A stretch of DNA of 64,000 nucleotides from Halioxenophilus aromaticivorans (GCF_042850945.1 NZ_AP031496.1:2604001-2668000); one strand, 5' to 3'. Positions 47,196-56,639 are shown, numbered from the stretch's first letter. Notes: generated by a model not told the origin, from the sequence alone. A program made the numbers and translations.

Positions 47196-47429
47196 CTAGC
47201 CGGTGCTTTCGCTGCCTTCTAGGGATTCTGCCAATTGATCTAAACGCTGGGCGACGCTGGCGTAGCCTTCCAACTGCAAATCAATGTCGTAATACACGAT
47301 GATTTCTTTGTCGTCTCGGTGGCGCTTACACTGGCAGCGGCCAATGACCCCGCCTTGCAGCTCGGCAAGGAAGCGAGATGCTTTAGCCGCGGTTGGGAAT
47401 CTATAGGCGATGTCGGTTTTCATTCCCAT
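47196..47429 (-). CDS. Small protein of unknown function
   Basis: A 77-residue soluble protein (or 75 from an ATG two codons later) that I do not recognise. It shows an alternating beta-alpha-beta look: IAYRFPTAAKASRFLAEL, then CQCKRHRDDKEIIVYYDIDL, then a C-terminal helix SVAQRLDQLAESLEG. It could be an ACT-like or RRM-like mini-fold, which is speculative. Codon use resembles that of the neighbouring core genes. It lies on the same strand as lpxH, about 80 bases downstream of it, so it may share its transcript. Confidence 0.55.
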   Translation of the reverse strand: MGMKTDIAYRFPTAAKASRFLAELQGGVIGRCQCKRHRDDKEIIVYYDIDLQLEGYASVAQRLDQLAESLEGSESTG

Positions 47430-47511
47430 ACTTGGATCCGATGGTTGAGTTCGCCAATGCGCGAGGCCCTACCTAAAAGGGTGTTGGGCAAGGAGCGTGG
47501 GGGCACGCCAA

Positions 47512-48246
47512 TTACTTCAATGGCGGAATGGTGAAGGGGGTTAGATTCCAGTTATCTGGCTCTACATTCAAATACCAGCCTTGTGACTCCCAATCACCCA
47601 AAACAATGCGCTCACCCTGGGATTTGCCAAGGTCCACGCAATGGCGGTCCGGCCGGTGGGTGTGACCGTGAATCATTCGCTGCACGTTTTCCGCCTGCAT
47701 TACCGCGACCACCTCGCTGGGCGTAACATCGGTTATGTCGTCGGCTTTCATGGCGCTCATGGATTTCGTCTTGGTGCGCAGTTCAGCCGCCATTTGTCGG
47801 CGCACGGCCAAGGGTTGTGCCAACACTTGGGCCTGCCACACTGGGTTGCGCACTTGGTTGCGAAACGCCATATATTCTACGTCTTGCGTGCACAGTGCGT
47901 CGCCGTGGCACAGCAGCACTGGCTCGTCGTACAAATCCACCACCGTATTTTCGTCCAATAGAGTAATCCCGGTATCTTCGGCAAACTGTTTGCCAATTAA
48001 GAAATCGCGGTTACCGTGGATGAAATAGGTGGGGACGCCTGTCTCGCGATAGCGCTGCAAGGCATCTTTGATGTGGCCGATAAACTCCGAGTCGTCGTCA
48101 TCTCCGATCCACACTTCAAACAAGTCGCCCAATATGTACAGGGCGTCTGCATTTGCGCCTTGATTGAACAAAAAGCGAAGGAAAGCTTTGGTGACGTGTG
48201 GTCGACTTTCATCCAGGTGCAGATCGGAGATAAACAACGTACTCAT
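47512..48246 (-). CDS. lpxH: UDP-2,3-diacylglucosamine diphosphatase LpxH
   Basis: A 244-residue calcineurin-like phosphoesterase of lipid A synthesis, cleaving UDP-2,3-diacylglucosamine to lipid X at the inner face of the cytoplasmic membrane. The metal-site motifs are FISDLHLDESRP, GDLFEVWIGDDD, IHGNRDFLIG, LCHGDALC and MIHGHTHRPDRH, all intact. Standard length. It lies 15 bases after ppiB on the same strand, the usual ppiB-lpxH pairing of Pseudomonas relatives. Confidence 0.96.
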   Translation of the reverse strand: MSTLFISDLHLDESRPHVTKAFLRFLFNQGANADALYILGDLFEVWIGDDDDSEFIGHIKDALQRYRETGVPTYFIHGNRDFLIGKQFAEDTGITLLDENTVVDLYDEPVLLCHGDALCTQDVEYMAFRNQVRNPVWQAQVLAQPLAVRRQMAAELRTKTKSMSAMKADDITDVTPSEVVAVMQAENVQRMIHGHTHRPDRHCVDLGKSQGERIVLGDWESQGWYLNVEPDNWNLTPFTIPPLK

Positions 48247-48261
48247 AGTCGTATCTTATTA

Positions 48262-48756
48262 TTATTCGGTAATACTGGCTTTTTCGATGATAACAGAATC
48301 AGTGGGAACGTCTTGGTGGTAGCCCTTGTTACCAGTGGGTACGCCTTTGATTTTGTTAACCACGTCCATGCCATCGGTAATTCGGCCAAATACACAGTAG
48401 CCCCAGCCCTGGGTGTTTTTACCGCTGTGATTTAAGAAGTCGTTGTCTTTAACGTTGATGAAAAATTGCGCAGTGGCGCTGTGTGGGTCCATGGTGCGTG
48501 CCATGGCTACAGTGCCGGCGACGTTGGCAAGGCCGTTGTCGGCTTCGTTCTCGATGGACTCACGGGTGGTTTTTTCGCTCATGTCCTCGTTCATGCCGCC
48601 GCCTTGGATCATAAATCCGTCGATTACGCGGTGGAAGATGGTGCCATCGTAAAAGCCTTCTTCAACGTACTGCTTAAAGTTGGCCGCGGTTTTCGGCGCT
48701 TTTTCAAAATCCAGCTCTAGGGTGATGGTGCCGTAGTTTGTCTCTAATTTGACCAT
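48262..48756 (-). CDS. ppiB: Peptidyl-prolyl cis-trans isomerase B (cyclophilin)
   Basis: A 164-residue cytoplasmic cyclophilin: MVKLETNYGTITLELDFEKAPKTAANF, FHRVIDGFMIQGG, ATAQFFINVKDNDFLNH and CVFGRITDGMDVV. The catalytic Arg (FHRVI) and Gln/Phe (MIQGG, AQFFI) are present. The ATG at 48756 is chosen because GGAGAG lies ten bases upstream and the conserved fold starts there; a longer frame upstream has no family similarity. It is divergent from glnS and leads into lpxH. Confidence 0.96.
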   Translation of the reverse strand: MVKLETNYGTITLELDFEKAPKTAANFKQYVEEGFYDGTIFHRVIDGFMIQGGGMNEDMSEKTTRESIENEADNGLANVAGTVAMARTMDPHSATAQFFINVKDNDFLNHSGKNTQGWGYCVFGRITDGMDVVNKIKGVPTGNKGYHQDVPTDSVIIEKASITE

Positions 48757-48979
48757 GAATCTCTCCGCATAAAAGTGGCTGTGGGTATTAATTGCGCGCA
48801 ACCCGGTTAATTTACGGTCAAACTCGCACAACAGAGCAAAAATTACCGGTAACTCGGGTGCCCCTGGTTCAGCAGGCGGCTATAATACGCGCTTTATAAG
48901 TAATCTGAAACCTTGCCGCCGTGGCCCACCCTCAACCGTCTAAGGGAGTGCTAAACGCGGCTGAACTAGTTGAACCTGG

Positions 48980-50689
48980 ATGAATACGAACAACGAAAGT
49001 GCGTCACGCCCCTTAAATTTTATCGAGCAAATTATCACCCAAGACCTAGAGCGCGGCGCTGTTGAAGCGATTGTGACGAGGTTTCCGCCAGAGCCAAATG
49101 GCTATCTGCACATTGGCCACGCCAAGTCCATCTGCCTAAATTTCGGCTTAGCCAAGCGTTTTGGTGGTACCTGTAATCTGCGTTTCGATGACACCAATCC
49201 CGCCAAAGAAGACCAGGAATACATTGATGCCATCATTCGGGACGTGGAATGGATGGGATTCCCTGTGGGAAAGGGTGGGCTGTCCAATGTGTATTATTCA
49301 TCGGCCTATTTCGACCAGCTGTATCAGTGGGCGCTGGAGTTGATCAACAACGGCAAGGCCTATGTGTGTGAACTGTCCCCAGAGCAGGCCCGTGAGTATC
49401 GCGGTACGCTAACCGCGCCCGGCAAGGATAGCCCTTTCCGGGACCGCAGCGTGGCAGAGAACCTGGCCGAATTTGAGAAAATGCGCAACGGCGAGTATGC
49501 CGAAGGTGCTTGCGTGCTGCGTGCCAAAATTGATATGGCGGCGGGTAACATCAACCTGCGCGACCCGATTCTGTATCGCATTCGTAAACAGGCTCATCAC
49601 CAAACCAGTGATAAATGGTGCATCTACCCAACCTACGATTTTGCCCACGGCCAGGGGGATGCTATTGAAGGGGTGACCCACTCAATTTGTACCTTAGAGT
49701 TTGCCGACCATCGACCGCTGTATGAGTGGCTACTGGCCAATTTGAGCGTGCCGGCGGAACCAAAACAGTACGAGTTCGCGCGCCTGGAGCTAAACTACAC
49801 TGTGACATCCAAGCGCAAACTGAAACAACTGGTGGATGAAACCATCGTCGATGCCTGGGATGACCCCCGCATGCCCACCATTGCGGGGATGCGCCGACGA
49901 GGTTTTACCGCCGCGGCTTTGCGTAAGTTCTGTGATTTAATCGGTGTTACCAAATCCGCCAGTACGGTGGATTTAGGCATGCTGGAATACGCTGTACGCG
50001 ACGATTTAAACGAGAACGCGCCACGTGCCATGTGCGTACTGAAGCCGTTAAAGTTAGTGATTACCAATTTTGAAGAGCACTTTGGTGCCGGCGATAAAGT
50101 GGTGCAGCAACCCTGTCATCCAAATCGATCTGAGTTGGGTGCGCGGGAGATTCCGTTTAGTCGAGAGATATACATTGACCAATCCGACTTCACCGAGGAC
50201 ACCAGCTTGTCTCGTAAGAAGTTTAAGCGTTTGGTCTTGGGCGAGTACGTGCGCTTGCGCGGCGCTTCGGTGATTAAAGCCGAGCAAGTAATCCGAGATG
50301 ACGACGGTAACATTGCTGCGGTTGAATGCACCCTGGTTGCCAACACCATCGGCGAGGATCCGCCCGAAGGCGTGCGTCCACGCGGTGTAATTCACTGGGT
50401 GAGCGCAACTAATTGTGTGACTTGTGAGATACGTCTATACGATCGGCTATTTAACGACGCAAGTCCTGATGCTGGCGGCAAAGATTATCTACAATGTTTA
50501 AACCCCTCTTCTCTGGAGATCATCTCGGGGGCCAAAGCTGAAATAAGCTTGACCCAGGCCACCGTGGGGCAGGGCTACCAGTTTGAGCGTGAAGGCTATT
50601 TTACGTTGGACAGCCGCTATACCACCGCTGAGATGCCGGTGTTTAACCGTACCATCGGTCTGAAAGACAATTGGGCCAATAAGGTTTAA
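48980..50689 (+). CDS. glnS: Glutaminyl-tRNA synthetase
   Basis: A 569-residue class I aminoacyl-tRNA synthetase that charges tRNA-Gln. The HIGH-type motif PPEPNGYLHIGHAKS and the KMSKS-type motif VTSKRKLKQL (Thr in place of the usual Met, a known natural variant) are seen, with the anticodon-binding beta-barrel domains at the C-terminal end. A TATAAT at 48881-48886 upstream may be its -10 box. The cysS gene follows 61 bases after its stop, the common glnS-cysS order. Confidence 0.97.
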   Translation: MNTNNESASRPLNFIEQIITQDLERGAVEAIVTRFPPEPNGYLHIGHAKSICLNFGLAKRFGGTCNLRFDDTNPAKEDQEYIDAIIRDVEWMGFPVGKGGLSNVYYSSAYFDQLYQWALELINNGKAYVCELSPEQAREYRGTLTAPGKDSPFRDRSVAENLAEFEKMRNGEYAEGACVLRAKIDMAAGNINLRDPILYRIRKQAHHQTSDKWCIYPTYDFAHGQGDAIEGVTHSICTLEFADHRPLYEWLLANLSVPAEPKQYEFARLELNYTVTSKRKLKQLVDETIVDAWDDPRMPTIAGMRRRGFTAAALRKFCDLIGVTKSASTVDLGMLEYAVRDDLNENAPRAMCVLKPLKLVITNFEEHFGAGDKVVQQPCHPNRSELGAREIPFSREIYIDQSDFTEDTSLSRKKFKRLVLGEYVRLRGASVIKAEQVIRDDDGNIAAVECTLVANTIGEDPPEGVRPRGVIHWVSATNCVTCEIRLYDRLFNDASPDAGGKDYLQCLNPSSLEIISGAKAEISLTQATVGQGYQFEREGYFTLDSRYTTAEMPVFNRTIGLKDNWANKV

Positions 50690-50750
50690 CGTGTGTCGCC
50701 CCGTGGATTACGGGGCGCTGCACCGCACATATATTGAAAGAACAACCGAA

Positions 50751-52127
50751 ATGACATCCGAACTAACACTTTACAATACAAAAACTCGCCGCAAAGAGCC
50801 GTTTCAGCCAATCACGCCCAATAGCGTGAAAATGTACGTCTGCGGACCGACGGTATACAACCTGGTGCACATTGGTAATGCCCGCCCTGTGGTGGTGTTT
50901 GACACGCTGTTTCGGTTGTTGCAAACCCGTTTCGAAGAGGTCACCTACGCTCGCAATATCACTGATATTGACGACAAAATCATTAAAGCTGCGGCCGATA
51001 TTAACGAGCCTATCAGTGTGATTAGTGAGCGCTACACCCAGGCCTATCATGAAGACATGATGGCGCTGAACACGCTAATGCCCACCATCACACCCTATGC
51101 GACTCAGAATATCGGCCCAATGATTCGTATGATTGCGCAGCTGATTGCGCGCGATCATGCCTATGAGGCCGAGGGGCACGTCTTGTTTGCTGTGCAAACC
51201 ATGGCGCAATACGGTCAGCTGTCCAACCGTAACTTGGAAGATATGCTGGACGGCGCTCGGGTTGAGGTTGCGCCCTATAAGCGTTACGCCGGTGATTTTG
51301 TGCTGTGGAAACCCTCCCGTGAAGGTGACCCGGGTTGGGACAGCCCCTGGGGCTTTGGTCGTCCTGGGTGGCACATCGAATGTTCGGCCATGGTAGAGGA
51401 GCATTTGGGAAAAACCATCGATATCCACGGTGGCGGCCGCGATTTAATATTTCCGCACCACGAAAACGAAGTGGCTCAAAGCGTTTGCGCCCATGGTGGC
51501 GACGACTATGTGAACTACTGGATGCACAATGGCTTTGTTAACATCGATGGCGAAAAAATGTCCAAGTCATTGGGTAATTTTCGCACGGTTCGAGATTTGC
51601 TTGGCCAGCACAAGGGTGAAGTGATCCGATTTGCTTTGCTATCGGCTCATTATCGCAGTGAAATGGATTTTTCTGTGGAGTTGTTGCAACAATCCAAAGC
51701 CGCGCTGGACTCTCTTTATGCCGCATTGAGAGATTGCGAGGCCGAGACGGGCGACGCCGATTTACAAGCCAGCGCCGTGTACAAGGCTCTGAGCGACGAT
51801 TTAAACACGCCTTTGGCGATCAGTGAATTACACGCATTAGCCAAACAACTCAACCGAGGTGAAGGTGACCTTGCCGCAACCAGGAGCTTATTGCTGCAAG
51901 CTGGGGAGCTCATGGGCATGCTGCAGCAAACCCCAGAGCAGTGGTTCCAGGGCCAAGCTGGCGACGAAGGCTTGTCCGCCGAGGCCATTGAGGCGCTTAT
52001 TGTGGAACGTAAGGAGGCCAAGGCGGCCAAGGACTTCGCTCGCAGCGATGAGATCCGAGATCAATTAAAACAGGCGGGCGTAGTGTTGGAAGACAGTAAA
52101 ACCGGCACAACCTGGCGCCGTGCCTAA
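50751..52127 (+). CDS. cysS: Cysteinyl-tRNA synthetase
   Basis: A 458-residue class I synthetase charging tRNA-Cys. Motifs include CGPTVYNLVHIGNARPVVVF (first zinc Cys and the HIGH-type sequence), HIECSAM, the zinc-binding HHENEVAQS and KMSKSLGNF. ATG 50751 is used instead of an in-frame start at 50691 two bases after the glnS stop, because the conserved sequence (LTLYNTKTRRKEPF) begins right after it. It ends 18 bases before a DUF3012 gene. Confidence 0.97.
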   Translation: MTSELTLYNTKTRRKEPFQPITPNSVKMYVCGPTVYNLVHIGNARPVVVFDTLFRLLQTRFEEVTYARNITDIDDKIIKAAADINEPISVISERYTQAYHEDMMALNTLMPTITPYATQNIGPMIRMIAQLIARDHAYEAEGHVLFAVQTMAQYGQLSNRNLEDMLDGARVEVAPYKRYAGDFVLWKPSREGDPGWDSPWGFGRPGWHIECSAMVEEHLGKTIDIHGGGRDLIFPHHENEVAQSVCAHGGDDYVNYWMHNGFVNIDGEKMSKSLGNFRTVRDLLGQHKGEVIRFALLSAHYRSEMDFSVELLQQSKAALDSLYAALRDCEAETGDADLQASAVYKALSDDLNTPLAISELHALAKQLNRGEGDLAATRSLLLQAGELMGMLQQTPEQWFQGQAGDEGLSAEAIEALIVERKEAKAAKDFARSDEIRDQLKQAGVVLEDSKTGTTWRRA

Positions 52128-52145
52128 ACATAGATTCGTTAATGC

Positions 52146-52364
52146 ATGAACAGTAAATGGAAAGTTATCGCAGCGGCTGGGATTGGGGTATCTCTACTTG
52201 CTCTGTTGGTGGCTGCCTTGGTGCCGGCAGATGTCGTTCCTAGTGCACCAATAGTGACCACAGAGTACAACGAAGCCTGGTGTGAAGAGATGATGGTGTT
52301 GCCTAATTCACAATGGCGAGAAGAACAGACACAAGCCTTTGCTAAGTTTTGTTTAGTAGATTAA
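52146..52364 (+). CDS. Small DUF3012-like membrane-anchored protein
   Basis: A 72-residue protein with one N-terminal hydrophobic segment (about residues 5-26, a signal anchor without lipobox) and a short exported domain with WCEEMMVLPNSQWREEQTQAFAKFC, the two-Cys pattern (C-x3-M ... A-x2-C) of DUF3012 proteins. The Cys pair may form a disulphide in the periplasm. It follows cysS by 18 bases and may be co-transcribed. Function unknown in the family. Confidence 0.72.
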   Translation: MNSKWKVIAAAGIGVSLLALLVAALVPADVVPSAPIVTTEYNEAWCEEMMVLPNSQWREEQTQAFAKFCLVD

Positions 52365-52481
52365 ATTATTAGGCGTGGCTGTGAAATAGCCGCACAAGAT
52401 AGGTGGTGCTCACTTAACAGCTAGCCACACCATTAAAGATAGATGTGCAGTTACGCGCGAAGATCCTTAGGGAAAAAATAG

Positions 52482-53255
52482 ATGGCGATGGACCAACAAA
52501 CCAACTCTAGCACCAAGTTATCGGTGGCCAGTGTACCTTTCGTATTTGCCGGCGGCATCATGATTTTGTGGCTAAGCTGGCAGTTGTTGTCGATGTTAAA
52601 TTTTACCTACCCGTTGTGGTATAGGGTGTTGGACATTCACTCCCACATTCAAACCTACGCTCCTCAAAATAACAATAAATCTGGCTTTGAAGAAACCACG
52701 ATCCAAGAGCGCTATCGTTTGTATTACGCCACGGTGACGGCGGTCAATAACGACGGTGAAGGCCTGGCGCAAATCCGCTATCGCTCGCCCACCGGTGAAT
52801 TCATCGATACCCTGTACACCGATGCTGAGGTTCTGCATCTGCAGGATGTGAGTAATCTCATTACTAAGTTCGATTACTTGGCTTATGTGTGCGTGTTTAT
52901 CGTAGTGCTCTATACGTCGCGTTTTATTGGGTGGTGGGGTGGTAGGCCAATCAAGCCTGGATGGCGCAACGTGCACTATGGCTTTTTGGCGACCATGGTC
53001 ACGCTATTACTAATCGTGTTTATCATTGGGCCGCAAAAAGTCTTTTACTGGATGCATGAAATGGTGTTCCCGCCGGACCATCCTTGGTTTTTCTATTACC
53101 AAGATTCACTGATGTCCACCAGTATGAAAGCACCGGATTTATTCGGCGCGCTGGCGGTGCAGTGGTTGATGCTGACGCTAATGGGGTACTATTTGTGGAT
53201 TTACGGTGTGAGTTACGTGGTTAAAAAACGCATACGCAAGAGCAACGGTTTTTAA
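52482..53255 (+). CDS. DUF1461-like integral membrane protein
   Basis: A 257-residue membrane protein with four predicted membrane segments (about residues 17-40, 128-146, 170-188, 222-245), a large extracytoplasmic loop between the first and second (about 45-125) and the segment MVFPPDHPWFFYYQDSLMSTSMKAPDLFG that resembles the DUF1461 signature when read in two parts. The C-terminus is basic (KKRIRKSNGF) and cytoplasmic. AGGGAAAAA precedes the ATG. A single gene with a weak terminator-like hairpin after it. Role unknown. Confidence 0.6.
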   Translation: MAMDQQTNSSTKLSVASVPFVFAGGIMILWLSWQLLSMLNFTYPLWYRVLDIHSHIQTYAPQNNNKSGFEETTIQERYRLYYATVTAVNNDGEGLAQIRYRSPTGEFIDTLYTDAEVLHLQDVSNLITKFDYLAYVCVFIVVLYTSRFIGWWGGRPIKPGWRNVHYGFLATMVTLLLIVFIIGPQKVFYWMHEMVFPPDHPWFFYYQDSLMSTSMKAPDLFGALAVQWLMLTLMGYYLWIYGVSYVVKKRIRKSNGF

Positions 53256-53560
53256 CCTAGCCGCCAGGAGTGGCCTAAACCCAAGGGTTTAGGGCTCTGT
53301 TAGAAAGCCACTGTTAAAAAACACTGTTATGAGGCCGCTACAGACAGCAGCCTCGCCTCAGAGCAACGTTGTGTGGCTGGGGCAGTTGGACACGCCAGTA
53401 GAGCAGCCTGGTTCTGGAGTCCAACCAAAGGATCTATCTGCAATGGTATCCGCTATTGCAGATTACCGCTTCTTTATTAAAATGCTGCTCCGTCTTTGGC
53501 CCCTTTATCCATTATAATGCCGGGTCGTCCCATCCCAGTCAGCCAGGCACCTAACACACC
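53256..53560. other. Intergenic region with weak terminator and a -10 box
   Basis: About 305 bases. CCTAAACCC-AA-GGGTTTAGG (53274-53293 overall) is a perfect hairpin just after the membrane protein gene, and TATAAT at 53513-53518 is a probable -10 box for the NADAR gene. No protein is supported; a 62-codon frame here has no ribosome-binding site or family likeness. Confidence 0.5.
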
Positions 53561-54046
53561 ATGTTCGAACACGACGCCAGCCTAGAGCGAGTATTTAGCT
53601 TTTCCCGCTTAGACGTAAACAGCCCATTGTCCACTGTTTCGCATCACCGCTTTGAGTTGGAAGGCCAGCAATGGCCAACGGCTGAGCATTATTATCAGTC
53701 AAAGAAATTTGTTAAATCGGTTGATTTGCAAGAGATTGCCGACGCCGCATCTGGCGAGGAGGCCTACAAACTGGGTAATCGTTGGTGGAAGTTCGGTAAA
53801 GCCAAGGATTGGAAACAGAAGCGCCGGGTAATGATGACGCGAGCTTTATACACCAAGGTGCAGGTGCACGAAACGGTGAAACAAGCGCTGCTGGATACCG
53901 GCGACGAGCGTATTGTAGAAACCTCGCTTTATGACCCCTACTGGGGTATCGGTCGAGATCAGCGTGGAGAAAACATGATGGGGCAGATTTGGATGGATAT
54001 CCGCGCCAAGATCAGAGCCAAGGGCAAGGTCTATCCAAGCTCCTAG
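53561..54046 (+). CDS. NADAR-family protein (YbiA-like)
   Basis: A 161-residue protein of the NADAR (NAD and ADP-ribose) superfamily: FELEGQQWPTAEHYYQSKKF near residue 30, ALYTKVQVHETVKQALLDTGD in the middle and DPYWGIGRDQRGENMMGQIW near the end, all typical. Members are N-glycosidases acting on ADP-ribosylated or riboflavin-pathway aminopyrimidine substrates, and some serve as antitoxins against DarT-type DNA ADP-ribosyltransferases. No toxin gene is adjacent, so an E. coli YbiA-like housekeeping role is as likely. It is followed by short tandem repeats and a strong terminator. Confidence 0.9.
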   Translation: MFEHDASLERVFSFSRLDVNSPLSTVSHHRFELEGQQWPTAEHYYQSKKFVKSVDLQEIADAASGEEAYKLGNRWWKFGKAKDWKQKRRVMMTRALYTKVQVHETVKQALLDTGDERIVETSLYDPYWGIGRDQRGENMMGQIWMDIRAKIRAKGKVYPSS

Positions 54047-54067
54047 GGCGGCTACTGGGTACTATGT

Positions 54068-54105
54068 GGGGTACTATGTAAGGAGTGGGGTACTATGTAA
54101 GGTAC
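54068..54105 (+). repeat. Tandem 19-base repeat after the NADAR gene
   Basis: GGGGTACTATGTAAGG plus three bases is repeated in tandem at 54068-54086 and 54087-54105, preceded by a shortened copy GGGTACTATGT at 54058-54068. Confidence 0.85.
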
Positions 54106-54115
54106 TGACCAAATT

Positions 54116-54145
54116 AAAGCGCCGGGTGCAATACCCGGCGCTTTT
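54116..54145. terminator. Bidirectional intrinsic terminator
   Basis: AAAGCGCCGGG-TGCAATA-CCCGGCGCTTTT forms a perfect stem with A and T tracts on both sides, serving the NADAR gene (+) and the cysI/DUF934 operon (-). Confidence 0.88.
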
Positions 54146-54170
54146 ATTGTTAGCAGCTCGCCGGGATTAC

Positions 54171-54668
54171 TTACCCTCGGCGTGCAAACAAGGGTGCAGG
54201 CTGATCTACTGAAGGCTGATAGCCGTCGGTAAAGTCGTACAGAGACGACAAACAGGCTGTCAGATCCATGCTTTCATCGTCGAATCGGAAGGCGTTAAAC
54301 CCGCAGCGGCGCAGATAGCACAGTTGGTCCCGGATGATGGCGCCGGCTGCTCTAAGCTCGCCAGTAAACCCAAAACGTTCCCGCAACAATCTGCCCTGGC
54401 TGAAACCTCTTCCGTCCATAAACGCTGGGAAGTAGACTTCCACTAGGGGTAGGTCCTGGGCGTCTTCGGCCAGCACAGTGACGTCGTCAGTATTATTGAT
54501 GCTAACACCTACTGATTGGACGCGACCTTGCAGTTGGGCTTTGTTTTGTACCCAATAGCTAAGCGGCACAATCACATCGCCTTCAGGCAGGGTATCCTCC
54601 GCAGCCAGATCGTCCAGGCGCAGCCATGCGTTATCGATGATCTGCTCGTCTTTAATCAGCTTTGGCAT
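54171..54668 (-). CDS. DUF934 protein, sulfite-reductase partner
   Basis: A 165-residue protein of the DUF934 family, which nearly always accompanies siroheme sulfite/nitrite reductase genes. Family parts seen: PEGDVIVPLSYWVQNKAQL, VYFPAFMDGRGFSQGRLLRERFG and GFTGELRAAGAIIRDQLCYLRRCGFNAF as separate segments. The ATG at 54668 has GGAG upstream and lies 17 bases before the end of the cysI gene, so translation is coupled. Its exact biochemical role in assimilatory sulfate reduction is not known. Confidence 0.9.
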   Translation of the reverse strand: MPKLIKDEQIIDNAWLRLDDLAAEDTLPEGDVIVPLSYWVQNKAQLQGRVQSVGVSINNTDDVTVLAEDAQDLPLVEVYFPAFMDGRGFSQGRLLRERFGFTGELRAAGAIIRDQLCYLRRCGFNAFRFDDESMDLTACLSSLYDFTDGYQPSVDQPAPLFARRG

Positions 54669-56316
54669 ATACTCGCTCCTTAAATGGTGCCATACCGACA
54701 CGGTAGAAGGTGTCGACAAAGGGTTCTGCGTCGTTGCGCAGATCAACGTAGGTTTCCACCAGAGTATTGATGACGCCCGCCATTTCTCCTTGTGAGAATG
54801 CTGGGCCAAGTACGCTACCCAGGCGCGTGTTTTCACCTGCGTCGCCACCGAGCTGAACCTGGTAAAATTCAGCGCCTTTTTTATCCACGCCCAAAATGCC
54901 GATGTTGCCAACGTGGTGATGGCCACAGGCGTTCATGCAGCCGGAGATGTTCAGGTCTATTGGGCCGAGATCGTAGAGGTAATCTAGATCCTCAAACTGC
55001 CGCTGAATATCCTCGGCGATGGGAATAGACTTGGCGTTGGCCAGGGAGCAGTAATCGCCACCAGGGCAGCAGATAACGTCGGTGAGGGTGCCGATATTGG
55101 GTGTGGCAAAGCCCAGCGGCTTCAGTGTTTGCCACAACGCAAAGAGATCTCGGCGACGGACTTCAGCCAACACGATATTTTGCTCGTGGGTGGTTCTGGC
55201 CTCGCCGAAGCTGAATTGGTCGGCTAAATCAGCAATGGCTTCTAGCTGGCTGTCGGTGATATCACCGGGGGCAACACCCGTGGGCTTCAAAGACAGCGTT
55301 ACCGCGCTGTAACCTGGCACCTTGTGGCCTTGCACATTGCGCTCTAGCCAGCGAGTGAAGGCTTTGTGCTCGGCACTAGCTTCATCAAGCGTGGCTTGGC
55401 CATCGTCGGCAGCCAACGTCTCATAGGCTGGTGCACTAAAGAAGTTTATGGTGCGATCGATCTCAGCTTCAGTGAGGGGCTGGTAGCTGCCTTTCAGGGC
55501 CTCCCACTCGGCCTCAACCTTAGAGCGGAACTCCTCCACACCCAGGGCTTTCACCAAGATTTTGATGCGTGCTTTGTACTTGTTTTGGCGGTTACCCAGC
55601 AGGTTATACACACGCAGAATGGCTTCTAAGTAGCTGAGCAAGTCTTGCTGTGGTAAAAACTCCCGCACCAATTGGCCAACCACTGGCGTACGGCCGAGGC
55701 CACCACCTACGAATACCTCGAAACCGACTTCGCCGGCGTTGTTCTTCACGACACGTAGGCCGATATCATGCACCTTTATAGCCGCGCGATCACTGGTTGC
55801 GCCGGTAACCGCAATCTTGAATTTGCGTGGCAGGAAGGCAAACTCTGGGTGGAAGCTCGACCACTGGCGGATGATCTCGCAATAAGGGCGAGGATCAACG
55901 ACTTCGTCGGCGGCAACGCCGGCGTATTGATCCGAGGTGGTATTCCGGATGCAGTTACCACTCGATTGTGTGGCGTGCATTTGTACTTCCGCCAGCTCAG
56001 CCAGGATATCGGGTACTTCGGCCAGCTCTGGCCAGTTGAACTGTATGTTCTGGCGAGTACTTACATGGCAATAGCCTTTGTCGTAGTGACGCGCAATGTG
56101 GGCCAGCTTGCGCAGCTGGGCGCTGTTGATCATGCCGTAGGGTACATTCACCCGCAGCATCGGCGCGAGCCGCTGTACGTATAGTCCATTCTGCAATCGC
56201 AATGGCAGGAACTCTTCTTCTTTGAGCTCGCCTTTTAAAAAGCGCTCTGTTTGGCCCCTAAATTGGGCAACGCGCTGGTTGAGGATATTGATATCGTGTT
56301 TGTCGTATACGTACAT
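54652..56316 (-). CDS. cysI: Siroheme/[4Fe-4S] sulfite reductase (CysI-type)
   Basis: A 554-residue enzyme with two ferredoxin-like halves and the siroheme-cluster ligands near the C-terminus: ICCPGGDYC and NISGCMNACGHHHVG. Substrate-binding basic residues (VSTRQNIQF) are in place. The DUF934 partner right downstream points to assimilatory sulfite reduction to sulfide for cysteine synthesis rather than nitrite reduction; no NADPH-flavoprotein (cysJ) is adjacent, so ferredoxin or another donor is likely. Upstream lies a long intergenic stretch containing a 38-residue gene on the other strand. Confidence 0.93.
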   Translation of the reverse strand: MYVYDKHDINILNQRVAQFRGQTERFLKGELKEEEFLPLRLQNGLYVQRLAPMLRVNVPYGMINSAQLRKLAHIARHYDKGYCHVSTRQNIQFNWPELAEVPDILAELAEVQMHATQSSGNCIRNTTSDQYAGVAADEVVDPRPYCEIIRQWSSFHPEFAFLPRKFKIAVTGATSDRAAIKVHDIGLRVVKNNAGEVGFEVFVGGGLGRTPVVGQLVREFLPQQDLLSYLEAILRVYNLLGNRQNKYKARIKILVKALGVEEFRSKVEAEWEALKGSYQPLTEAEIDRTINFFSAPAYETLAADDGQATLDEASAEHKAFTRWLERNVQGHKVPGYSAVTLSLKPTGVAPGDITDSQLEAIADLADQFSFGEARTTHEQNIVLAEVRRRDLFALWQTLKPLGFATPNIGTLTDVICCPGGDYCSLANAKSIPIAEDIQRQFEDLDYLYDLGPIDLNISGCMNACGHHHVGNIGILGVDKKGAEFYQVQLGGDAGENTRLGSVLGPAFSQGEMAGVINTLVETYVDLRNDAEPFVDTFYRVGMAPFKERVYAKAD

Positions 56317-56639
56317 CTTATGGCTGTACCTTTGGGCTAATTCACTTGACCGAACGACTGGTCTGTCGGTTTTAGGGCCAGTTTACTGGCGTCTAACAAA
56401 ATGAGGCGCGAAGGATACACCATAAGCTGGCAGGCGGCGAGGGGAGTATAGGTAAGTGGCGCGGGTAGATAAGTAACATTTTGCTCTAGGTTTATTACCA
56501 AAAGGAATGTTCAATAAAAAATGAATAGTAAATTGTTCTAAATGGTACCTGCTCTCTTGCGTGAACTTTAGAGGATGGTTAAATGTCTATATTGGTCGCC
56601 ACACCTGCACATCTATTAATAATAAATTGGAGATCTGGC

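Noticed and set aside
48980..50689. Thr in place of Met in the KMSKS-like motif of GlnRS as a defect
   Set aside because: The VTSKRKL form occurs naturally in relatives as I recall and the catalytic Ser/Lys residues are intact.
53329..53517. 62-codon frame upstream of the NADAR gene
   Set aside because: No ribosome-binding site and no protein-like pattern; overlaps the presumed promoter.
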